This document shows, piece after piece, positions 54,769 to 62,393 of a stretch of DNA of 64,000 bases (positions within the stretch are counted from its first letter, which is position 1; every line of letters begins with the position of its first letter). The stretch is taken from assembly GCF_000196435.1 (NCBI RefSeq), contig NC_010161.1, positions 558,001-622,000 on the forward strand, in the 5' to 3' direction. The position numbers and the translations under genes are program-made. Source of the stretch: Bartonella tribocorum CIP 105476. Its GTDB lineage: Bacteria > Pseudomonadota > Alphaproteobacteria > Rhizobiales > Rhizobiaceae. The notes beneath the pieces were generated by a model that had not been told where the DNA came from, did no database searches, and saw nothing but the letters and a program-made list of their open reading frames with translations.

Positions 54769-54930
54769 ACGAACGATAACAGAGTAAAGACTTTTCTCTC
54801 GTGTTTTTCCTTTTTTTGTTCAAAAAAGCCAAAGCGTCTTAATGAGCAGAGATCTTGTCTAAAAAGGTATTTTTTAGATTTATTACTTTATTTTCAATGG
54901 AATAGAGAATTTCTGCTTTTGAGTGTGCAA
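54769..54930. repeat. Duplicated decayed segment, copy 1
   Basis: This segment matches 59649-59810 in the same orientation with roughly three quarters identity. Shared landmarks are GATAA(C/T)AGAG(T/C)AAAGACT, ATGAGCAGAG, TCTAAAAAG, TTTTCAATGG and CTTTTGAGT. Both copies contain stops in every frame, although the frame NDNRVKTFLS...FQWNREFLLLS is partly conserved, suggesting an old shared gene. Confidence 0.55.
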
Positions 54931-55299
54931 GTGCACCTTATGATGAGACATAAGATGCGAACCCGTAAACTTGGGCGCGCAGTAGGCTTATAGTAACAAC
55001 AAGCTTAGGCATATAGTTGGCAGACACCGTTATTATTGAGTTTTTTTTCTAGATTGTGTTTGGTTATGCCACATGTGAAGCAATTTTAAATTTACCCGTG
55101 GTGATACGTCGTCAAATTGGAGATTCAGGACTTCTATTTGTCAGAAATATGTCAATGCCAAAAGATAGACGTTTTTGGATGGACTTGTGCCAATTGATCA
55201 GCTTGCTGATAATATCTGTAAGTGCCATAATAGTGCACAAGAAGAAATAGAAAATCGCCGTCTTTAATTATGCGAAACAGTGTGCCAACTTAGAGGGGA

Positions 55300-55532
55300 A
55301 AAATTATTGCTCTTGCAATTCACGGGCTTGTTTTAAAGAGACATCTCTCAAAGAGCACCCAAACCCATTTCACAGCGCTGACCATGAAGGGTATAACGAT
55401 AAAGCCCCCATGAAATAATATAGCAGCACCATCTTTACGCTTATGAACTAGCAAGCCAGCACCATCATTATATTTGCCAGCTCGTGGGTGTTGCGACAGC
55501 TCTTGGCACTTGAGAGCGTTCATAAGAGCCAT
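55300..55532 (-). pseudogene. Integrase N-terminal relic 2
   Basis: From ATG 55532 the minus strand reads MALMNALKCQELSQHPRAGKYNDGAGLLVHKRKDG, nearly the start of the intact integrase. After frameshifts it gives YTLHGQRCEMGLGAL and RDVSLKQARELQEQ before a stop. Only the arm-binding domain remains. The roughly 190 bp upstream (to 55720) also match the DNA upstream of the intact gene. This marks an earlier integration or a rearranged element. Confidence 0.8.
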
Positions 55533-55938
55533 TTTTAGTCCTTTCTTGTATAAATTTTACCCACACACCAGCCCCGCTTATGACGTGCAAGCAAGTGATG
55601 TTGATTGATTCAAGATAAGTAGATTTGAAATGAAGAAAATCTTACGATATTCGGGGTTCTAATTCAATATGAATAACGATAGATTATCATTATAAATAAA
55701 TATGTTAACCTTGAAAAAGTAAGGCAAAAAAGCAAAATGTCAAAATGTGGCAATGCGAATTGATTGAGCTGACTTGCGTAAGCGAAAAGAAATAAAATAA
55801 GCACAAGAAACTTAAAAAAAATAAAGAAAACAGCTTATCCGACACTTTGCATGAAAGTAAATTGGCAGAGGACACAGAAATAAATAGGATAAAAGGAATT
55901 GCGACGTACAAAAGAAATATTCATAGACATATTTTATA

Positions 55939-56173
55939 CTAAGCGTAATGGAAAAGTGCAAAGATGAGTATAATAGTGGACGACGAATTAACTGGAGTAT
56001 AAGGGGGTATTGCTAGGGCGGCGTTTTTGGTTAAGAATTGCACTTCGTACGCTATAAGCTCTTTGCATCCTTCATATAGGTTGAGATCATCGCCCAATGC
56101 AGCGTAAGGGGGCTGTTTTGTCTTTAGCGCTTGTTTGGCTGCTTCTATAGTGCTCCTTAGCTCTATCAGCCAT
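55939..56173 (-). pseudogene. Small soluble protein downstream of the MFS gene, frameshifted near its start
   Basis: GAGGAA lies before ATG 56173, which reads MADRAKEHYRSSQ and stops at codon 29. The +1 frame is open to 55939 and looks coding: LIELRSTIEAAKQALKTKQPP, then YAALGDDLNLYEGCKELIAYEVQFLTKNAALAIPPYT. Removing one base near codon 4 would give a continuous protein of about 80 residues. It lies 96 bp after the MFS gene on the same strand and may be the last gene of the heptapeptide operon. Family unknown. Confidence 0.4.
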
Positions 56174-56269
56174 TATGGTGATAATTTCCTCGTTCAAAGA
56201 ACAGATCAATCGATTGCGTAATAGGGTAAGTGTGCCTTTTTCGACCGTGTCTTTTTTAAAAACCAGCTG

Positions 56270-57490
56270 TTATCTCGTGGCAGGGGTGGGTGTGTCTATA
56301 TGATCAGCCTGCCAAAGAAATGGAATCGTTATCGCGATAGCCACCAATAGTAGTCCAGCGATAAAGGTGGCAGCAAATTGCAACGATATAAAAGAACCAA
56401 GGACGCCGACCAAAAAGCTTCCGACCGGCATTCCAGCATAGCCTATCACCCGAAAAGCAGAATTAGCGCGCCCGAGAAGTTGCTTTGGTGTGAGGCGCTG
56501 CCTGAAGGCGGTAACTCCAATAAACCATAAGCTTGCTCCAACGCCAGCGATAAAGGTGACGCCCCATACGAAGACAGCACTTTTTGAAAAGGCTGGAATC
56601 AGCAGCAAGACAACCGTTCCTAAACCGTCAGTGAGAACAGCTAGGCGCACCGGTGCATAGCGTATACGTGGCGCAAAGAGGGCACCCGCCATTGTACCAA
56701 GCGCGTAGGCTGCAAACATCACGCCATATTGGCTGCTATGGAGGCCCAGATATCGACTGTCGGTAACGAAGAAGATGAATGAGGTTAGGAATGCTCCAAA
56801 TACCACCGATAGAAAGAATGTGAGTAATGTAAGGGAGGTGAGATGCCGACTTGAAAAAATGAAACGAAAGCCGGCAATGATATAACGGAAAGTGATGTTT
56901 TCTTTATCAAGTGCTGGCGATGTCGGAACAGCACGGCGAGCGGTAAAAATCAATGTGATAAAAAGCACGATTAACAGGCCGAGAAATAGCAGTGTGCTAT
57001 GCGCTAAAATGCTGCTTGTTATGACAGGGGCAAGAAAATAGGAGACCCCGAAATCTAAAAACAAGACAATTGAGTAGAAGGTCATCAATCGCTCTCCCTC
57101 CATGATAAGTGGTGGAATCGTCATTATATAAGCTTCGGCAGAAACGACGATGAATCCAGCAATGGTTGCATAGAAGAAAATTTGTTCAGCTGGAGCAATC
57201 TGTATCATAAGCAGGATGAACAGGACAATATGCAGTAGCATGAAGATGAGGAGAGCTGAGGTGGCAAGTTTTATTTTGTCGCAGCGATCAAGTAAAGTGC
57301 CTGCAAGGATGCCGAAAATTGGCCACGCTAATGAGAAGAGACCTTGCGCCCAACTTACTCCAACTACGCCATATCCAGATTGTCTTGCTAATAGCGGGAT
57401 GGCTGTGCGCAAAGCACCGCTGAGTAAGGCGAGCAGACTAACGGTTAGGCAAAAATAGCGTATGTTCTTGTTGGCAAAAAGCGTGAACAT
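56270..57490 (-). CDS. MFS-family exporter of the radical SAM operon
   Basis: From ATG 57490 (AAGGAG upstream) the 406-residue protein has twelve predicted membrane segments. MFS loop motifs are visible: WAQGLFSLAWPIFGILAGTLLDRCDKIKLA (G...D..DR between TM2 and TM3) and GVMFAAYALGTMAGALFAPRIRYAP. It resembles drug or siderophore exporters of the MFS_3/EntS type. The gene starts 10 bp after the radical SAM stop. GC content here is clearly above the flanking DNA, suggesting recent acquisition. By analogy with MccC, it may export a modified peptide; that is inference. The frame is intact. Confidence 0.85.
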   Translation of the reverse strand: MFTLFANKNIRYFCLTVSLLALLSGALRTAIPLLARQSGYGVVGVSWAQGLFSLAWPIFGILAGTLLDRCDKIKLATSALLIFMLLHIVLFILLMIQIAPAEQIFFYATIAGFIVVSAEAYIMTIPPLIMEGERLMTFYSIVLFLDFGVSYFLAPVITSSILAHSTLLFLGLLIVLFITLIFTARRAVPTSPALDKENITFRYIIAGFRFIFSSRHLTSLTLLTFFLSVVFGAFLTSFIFFVTDSRYLGLHSSQYGVMFAAYALGTMAGALFAPRIRYAPVRLAVLTDGLGTVVLLLIPAFSKSAVFVWGVTFIAGVGASLWFIGVTAFRQRLTPKQLLGRANSAFRVIGYAGMPVGSFLVGVLGSFISLQFAATFIAGLLLVAIAITIPFLWQADHIDTPTPATR

Positions 57491-57500
57491 TCTGTTCTCC

Positions 57501-58907
57501 TTAAGATGCCACACAGATTTCCGCTGGTCCATCAAGTACGGCGGTTGTATTCAGCATGTTTGCGACATAGTCGTCCAAGATATTCCTATCTGCCTGAGGG
57601 AGAAGAAAATACATAAGGTTGGAATACCATTGCCAACCATGCTGAGTCAGCTGGAGATCGTTATCACTTTCTGCGACGAGACCTGCACCTATGAGCTGCT
57701 GTAAGTTATTGTATACGAAAGAGGGGAGTGCGGTCCAGTCAATTCTTTCTTTTTTGGCATAGCCGTTATAAGGTAGCCGCATACACAAAGCCTTGGAGGC
57801 TTGTTGCTCCGCTGATACCTACTTTGGATTTGCCTTTAAATTGTATGTCGGTAATGTATTCGCTTCGACAGGGATTGGCTCGTGTGACGAGTGAGCCGAG
57901 AATCGACTGTGCTGATGCCCCAAAGCCAACCACATAATCATCATGATAACCATGCAAATATTTGTGATAGCGGAAATAATTAGCTGAACTCGTTTTAGCA
58001 AGCGTTAGAGGAGTATTATTGGAAATTTTGATATAGGAATGCCCATTACACGGCGCATAGCCACAGCTGCGCATAACGATGTCGCTAAATAATCGAAGCA
58101 TCTGTCGATGCTGTAGGCTGGACGGTTTTAGTCCTTTTTGTGCGTAAGACTTATGCAGTTGCGAGGTGATAGCCAGATTGTTGATTGCATAGAGGTTGAT
58201 GGTTTCAGGGTGAAGCTTGCTTGCTTCAAATCGTATAATAGTTCTTCGGCTTGCTGGCTGTGCGTGCCATATAGTAGGTCGAAACCGACATGTCCAATTA
58301 TCTCTTGTGACCAGTCCACGGTATTTTTGATTTGTTCACGTGTTGAAGTGAGGTTAAACAATGATCGGAAACGCTCAATGAAACTCTGTACACCGAAGCT
58401 TATCCGGTTAACGCCGATCTCACGGGCAGCATAAAGTTTATCACGTGTGACGCTCTTCGGTTCGCTTTCCAGTGTAAACTCGGCTAAGGAAGAGAGCTCA
58501 AATTCGGCATACAATACTTTTCCGATGTGGCGGATATTGTCTGCAGACAAGAGCGACGGTGTGCCACCCCCTATATAGATGCTGCGGATGGGACCTTTAA
58601 GCGAGCGAATGAAGTTTCCTTTGTTTCTGATTTCTGTGGTAAGCGCTGACATATAAGATTCGATTTGCTTAATGTACTTGTAGGCCCCTTTCTGAAAGGG
58701 ACAGAAGGAACAGATGGTTTCACAAAAGGGAATATGCAAATAAAGAGAAATGGTACGCGCTTGTGGAATCTGCTTACTTTGCGCTAGCTTATTAAAGTCT
58801 AGGTAATTGTAAAATTCATTTGAAATAGTGCGAAATAGCGGATATGTGAAGTTGTAAATCGGCTTGAGTTGATCGAATTTCACAAAAGGATGATCCACGA
58901 GTTGCAT
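57501..58907 (-). pseudogene. HemN-like radical SAM enzyme gene, two frameshifts
   Basis: From ATG 58907 (GGGGGGAGG upstream) the protein would have about 468 residues. Features are LYLHIPFCETICSFCPF with the CX3CX2C cluster site (Cys62, Cys66, Cys69), SIYIGGGTPSLLS (113-118), FTLESEPKSVTRDKL, GVNRISFGVQSF and GHVGFDLLYGT, all typical of HemN/HemW/HutW proteins. At 58215-58226, (GCTT)3 on the plus strand, the frame is lost; one more 4-bp unit restores ASKLHPETINLYAINNLAITSQL, then QMLRLFSDIVMRSCGY and DDYVVGFGASAQS. A second shift near 57770 precedes the C-terminal ERIDWTALPSFVYNNLQQLIGAGLV. It is probably inactive here. It is GC-richer than its surroundings and followed by an MFS gene. Confidence 0.8.
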
Positions 58908-58949
58908 AGCTCACCTCCCCCCATTTCTTAACGCGCAATATATTATTGA

Positions 58950-58975
58950 CGGGCGACTAGTGACCCAATCGCCCG
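58950..58975 (-). terminator. Hairpin between the heptapeptide ORF and the radical SAM gene
   Basis: CGGGCGA and TCGCCCG form a perfect 7-bp stem around a 12-nt loop, within the 75-nt gap between the two frames. A partial terminator in this place would raise the amount of short transcript relative to the enzyme mRNA, as in microcin C operons. There is no long T run. Confidence 0.6.
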
Positions 58976-58981
58976 AGTGCA

Positions 58982-59005
58982 TTACCAAAGATTTTCACGG
59001 AACAT
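58982..59005 (-). CDS. Seven-codon ORF (MFRENLW), candidate peptide precursor
   Basis: The frame ATG TTC CGT GAA AAT CTT TGG TAA is preceded by a consensus AGGAGG (59013-59018) with a 7-nt spacer. The only genes downstream on the strand are a radical SAM enzyme and an MFS exporter. Microcin C is made from a heptapeptide gene with the same layout (short gene, hairpin, modifying enzyme, MFS pump), but its peptide ends in Asn and its enzyme is the ThiF-like MccB, so this would be a different chemistry. Alternatives are a regulatory leader peptide or chance. A second frame (MHSGDWVTS..., 23 codons) starts in the overlapping TAATG and ends 3 nt before the radical SAM start. Confidence 0.5.
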   Translation of the reverse strand: MFRENLW

Positions 59006-59027
59006 AATGAATCCTCCTTTTGTAGAA

Positions 59028-59066
59028 GTTATATGTATTATACATATAACCTGTTATATGAACAGG
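59028..59066 (-). promoter_or_regulatory. Promoter with two operator palindromes upstream of the heptapeptide ORF
   Basis: A perfect palindrome with 10-bp arms (GTTATATGTA and TACATATAAC, 59028-59050) abuts a second one (CCTGTT and AACAGG, 59050-59066). On the minus strand the first contains TATAAT, a consensus -10 hexamer, about 25 nt before the Shine-Dalgarno. Overlap of a -10 box with dyads suggests repression by a dimeric regulator, none of which is encoded nearby. Confidence 0.6.
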
Positions 59067-60332
59067 CTCGCTTGTTTAAGAGGCAATGTACAGATAAAAA
59101 AATGTCTCTTTATAAAAGAACTTTCTCTTGCAGTCTTATGGTTTGATATTGTAATTGGTATCTTGTTTTACGTGGTCGGGCTATGAATGCCTAGAGCGAG
59201 AAAAAGCAGGGTATTTTAATGGACGTGCGGGGCATCATTGTTATGTTGCTGGGATTTGGAATTTGCGCCTGATTATGGAATATCATTAGCGCAAAAAGAT
59301 GGTTTTAAAGGTAGAGATACATTTTTTAATATCCCTGTAAAACTTCGAGAAGAGATAGAATTATCTATTTGCTTATTAGGTTATTGTACTTTGTTGGAGC
59401 GCATCTAGTCATAAAGTGCTTTCTGGTTTATGGTGGTAAATCTTTAGTTGCGAGTGGATAGCTTGGTAGGAGGTTATTCCAAAGTGTGGTCGTTTTAGGG
59501 GCGCTGCGATAGTTGCTGTCGAATAAAGGAGATATTCTGCAGTTGTATAAAACCTAGTGCGGTGCAAAATGTTCGTGCTTATTTGTAAAACTATTCTATT
59601 TCTTGTTTTTTCTTTAAGAAATCAGCATTTCTTAGATTTTTGCGTATGAGTGATAATAGAGCAAAGACTATCCTCTCGTGAGTTCCCTTTTTTATTCAAA
59701 ATGGACAAACTGTCTCAATGAGCAGAGGCTTTATCTAAAAAGATCTCTGCGTGATTTGTTATTTATTTTTTCAATGGGATAGAAAATTACCACTTTTGAG
59801 TTGGCAAATAGATTTTATAGTGGTCATGAATTTATGGGAGATGTCACCAATATAATGTTTACTTGTTCAACTATAACTCTAGAAGAATAGTCGCATCGTG
59901 ACCACGCTTGGCTTCGAATGAATAATACTCTCTACAGAATCTTTGAAATGCCTCAGCGGCAATTGGCTAAGAAAAGTGTTAGCGAATGCCAAGATGACAT
60001 TGCTTTATCGCAAAAAGTTTGATCTTGTCTGCGTAGGCAATTTCTGAAAGCAGCGTTTTCAGGTAATTTGAGATGGGTTTTAAGTGTGGTGCACAGCCGG
60101 TGAAAAATTGGCGTGAATATAAGCCTACTTTGCCCGAAGGGGCGCTTGAGTTTCTAATTGCTGTAGTGATTGCAACATGATTGGTGCATGAAATACTTAA
60201 CATGAGCGTGGGGAGGAGAGCAAAACTTTTTATATCAAAATAATAAATTGATAAAAGGTAGCTACAAAGTAGCTATAATGTGTACTTCATTCTAAATTTA
60301 ATTGTTTTCATTTAATATTAGGAGGTAAAGTT
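59067..60332. other. 1.27-kb decayed region between the two peptide loci
   Basis: Only fragments are seen. They include a short membrane-like frame near 59220-59310 interrupted by stops, the second copy of a decayed 160-bp segment (59649-59810), and a 74-codon minus-strand frame (59979-60203) of unknown nature. The promoter of the 40-residue peptide gene should lie in the last 100 bp, which are AT-rich. Confidence 0.4.
59649..59810. repeat. Duplicated decayed segment, copy 2
   Basis: This is the partner of 54769-54930 (same orientation, about three quarters identical by eye). It contains several stops in the frame that is still open in copy 1. Confidence 0.55.
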
Positions 60333-60455
60333 ATGAAAACTAAAAGTATGTATAAACCACTGAAAAAAATTCAAATTAAGTGGATTGATGTTACTGTTCT
60401 CAAATCCCGATCAAGTGAGCAGAAAATGGCTTCTCGAGGCACTTTTACGAATTGA
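60333..60455 (+). CDS. 40-residue basic peptide, candidate secreted or modified peptide precursor
   Basis: The frame starts with an excellent ribosome-binding site (TTAGGAGGT, 6-7 nt before ATG 60333) and encodes MKTKSMYKPLKKIQIKWIDV, then TVLKSRSSEQKMASRGTFTN. It is basic, has a single Trp and no Cys. A stable hairpin follows before an MFS exporter gene on the same strand, so the peptide mRNA should be made in excess. This is the arrangement of ribosomally made peptide precursors and their pumps. I do not recognise the peptide, and no modifying enzyme lies immediately beside it. Confidence 0.5.
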   Translation: MKTKSMYKPLKKIQIKWIDVTVLKSRSSEQKMASRGTFTN

Positions 60456-60468
60456 GGTTTTAAAATAT

Positions 60469-60509
60469 ATAAAGCTGGCGGCAAACAAGCTGCTAGCTTT
60501 ATAGTTTTT
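60469..60509 (+). terminator. Attenuator-like terminator between peptide and MFS genes
   Basis: AAAGCTGGCGGC (60471-60482) pairs with GCTGCTAGCTTT (60489-60500), a 12-bp stem with two G-U pairs and a 6-nt loop, followed by a T run (60505-60509). It begins 15 bp after the peptide stop and 12 bp before the MFS start, so read-through must supply the transporter. Confidence 0.75.
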
Positions 60510-60520
60510 GGATATATTAA

Positions 60521-61748
60521 TGACGATAGATTATGAAGTTAAAAAGTTGCTCTATGGCTGTGGAGCAATGAGTGGGGTGCGGTTGATTACTGGTTCCTTC
60601 CATGCTTTTTTTTCTTGTCTATGGGCGTTAGTATAGCACAGTTAGCCTTATTGCAAATTGTGTTTAGTGTGGCTATTTGTATTTTTGAAGTGCCTTGTGG
60701 GATTTTAGGGGATAAAATCGGCGTTAAACAAAATGTGATCTTATCATGTTTCTTTTTTTCGCTTTTCTTCTTTTTATGTATTTACGCGCCTAATCTTTCT
60801 ATTTTAATTCCGGCAGAAGTTATTTATGCTTTAGGCTTTGCTCTATGTTCTGGCGCTGATAGCACATGGATTAAAGGCTTAATCGACGGCGGTGGTTACA
60901 AGGGTAGTTTGATCTATCACCAAGTAAACGCTTATAAGCGGGAACTGACAGCATTCATGAATACGGTTGCTGGTGCGCTAGGTGTTCTTATTGTTTTGTG
61001 TATGGATAATTATCAGTCGGCATATTATTTTTGTTCTTTCGGGTTTCTCGTGCTTGTATTCTTTTTTAGTCGGGTGAGGGGGATAGGTATTGCATCCGTT
61101 TCGGGTAGTCAGTTAATAGGTTCGAGTTCTTTGTTGCATGCAACAGAAGCTTTTACTTATTTAGTTACCTCAAAAATCGGGTTATATTACATATTGATAT
61201 GTGGTTTTATTGTTGCAGCATTGCAGCCAATATTTCATTTTTGGCAACCTTTTATTTTGGGACAAACAGGAGTATTAGACAACGCAACGGGAAAGACTAA
61301 AGTTCTTATTCTTGGCCTGTGCTTTGTGTCTTATACTCTCGTAAAATACTTATTTAATCGCTTTGTAATTAAATATCTTATGCACAAATACGCTCCTATG
61401 GCGATAACTTTGTGCTCACTCGTCCTGAGTGCTGTTGTTATGTTTGCTCTGCTTCTCGTTGCAAACAGTTGGGCACCTATTATTTTATTCACCGTATTTC
61501 ACAGTTTTTTTTCTGTCCCTATGACGCAGTTTGAAGCAGAATTTTTTAAACATATTCAACAAAAGAATGCAAATACGGTTTTATCCATTGTTAGTTTTCT
61601 TGCACGTATTTTTGGTATTTTAGCGCTTGTGCTGATTGGTTGGTTGGCGAAGAGTGTTTGTATAGAAGCGGCTTTTTGTTTCGCCTTGCTTTGTATATGT
61701 TTCGTTATCCCGCTTAATTTGGCTTGGCTTTATACGGATAAAAAGTGA
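60521..61748 (+). CDS. MFS-family transporter, frameshifted near its 5' end
   Basis: The main frame encodes twelve-segment MFS sequence: MGVSIAQLALLQIVFSVAICIFEVPCGILGDKIGVKQNVIL (TM2, loop G.LGDKIG.K), ALGFALCSGADSTWIKGLID and VPMTQFEAEFFKHIQQKNA. TM1 (LWSNEWGAVDYWFLPCFFF) lies upstream in the same frame but without a start codon. ATG 60521 (MTIDYEVKK) is in another frame, separated by a run of five A at 60541-60545; six would join them. As written, only TTG 60615 or ATG 60621 would serve, losing TM1. It probably exported the peptide encoded just upstream. This is a pseudogene, a phase-off gene, or an error in the sequence. Confidence 0.65.
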
Positions 61749-62183
61749 ATAAAAGATGAGAGGGGTTGAGGGTGAAGATACAGTTGAATAGGGCCTTGCC
61801 TATGACTTACATATAGACACAGGAAAAAATAGTATGTGAGTCATCTTATATGGATTTAGTCGAAATTAATAGCTGTCCATCGTTTTTAGGAGAGATGCTT
61901 ACCGATTTGAATGCGTCAAATGATTGCGCTGCCATTAGCCAGAAATATCGCGAACGAGCATAACAAAGTACCTGCGTTTTCTGACAACTCGGTCGGCTTT
62001 GTTTTTTTACATATGTAAGCAGCGGGTAAGAGAAGGTTAGCACTAGTGTATGACTTGCAGTACCAAAAGTTTTATTAAAAATACTAAAAATGGATGTGCA
62101 AGACGAACAAATACTTGCTGAGGATCTTTTATCAACGACTGTAGCTGCTTGGGGGCATAATATTGTATAAAAAAACGTATGGC
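61749..62183. other. Intergenic region with GTTAGCAC repeat copy 3
   Basis: No plus-strand gene is seen. A 118-codon minus-strand frame (61846-62202) crosses the region and includes the repeat as FGTASHTLVLTFS, but it lacks a ribosome-binding site and similarity. The region precedes a small frame coupled to the MATE gene, so it should carry that promoter. Confidence 0.35.
62030..62064. repeat. GTTAGCAC...AGTACCA repeat, copy 3
   Basis: GAGAAGGTTAGCACTAGTG, a spacer, then GCAGTACCA. It is the third member of the family with copies 1 (52724) and 2 (54653). Confidence 0.5.
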
Positions 62184-62393
62184 ATGAAGTCCAAAAAAAC
62201 AATTAAAGGCGCATTGCGCTTCTCTTTTAAGAATTGTGCATCTCCTCTTAGTTTAATGAGTGCTCATTATGCATCCTTTACGCAAGACTTGCGATGGAAA
62301 GACCTTACGAAAAAAATCAATGTGTTTTGTTTAAAAGATCCAGGTTTAATAAGCCCTGCAATAGGGAAGGGTATTTCACAATGTTTGTTGTGA
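62184..62393 (+). CDS. Small basic protein coupled to the MATE exporter gene
   Basis: From ATG 62184 a 69-residue frame reads MKSKKTIKGALRFSFKNCAS and ends LISPAIGKGISQCLL. Its TGA shares bases with the next ATG (TGATG at 62391-62395), the usual form of translational coupling. The product is basic with three Cys and a Ser/Gly-rich end. No ribosome-binding site is evident, and a TTG at 62163 is an alternative start. It could be a peptide substrate of the exporter or a chance frame. Confidence 0.35.
   Translation: MKSKKTIKGALRFSFKNCASPLSLMSAHYASFTQDLRWKDLTKKINVFCLKDPGLISPAIGKGISQCLL

Larger units (their letters stand above)
54001..55938. other. 1.9-kb decayed region with repeats and an integrase relic
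   Basis: No intact gene is supported. The region contains copy 2 of the GTTAGCAC repeat (54653-54688), copy 1 of a duplicated 160-bp decayed segment (54769-54930) and an integrase relic with its upstream DNA (55300-55720). The small frames present lack convincing starts or similarity. This is the scar of former mobile elements between the membrane-protein array and the radical SAM operon. Confidence 0.5.

Noticed and set aside
58982..59005. A true microcin C (MccA) locus
   Set aside because: The peptide does not end in Asn and no ThiF-like MccB is present; only the layout is shared.
59979..60203. 74-codon minus-strand frame MLSISCTNHVAITTAIRNSS...
   Set aside because: Looks somewhat coding but has no ribosome-binding site or family; kept only as a possible remnant.
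61846..62202. 118-codon minus-strand frame
   Set aside because: It overlaps the small frame before the MATE gene and a repeat; no start signal or motif.
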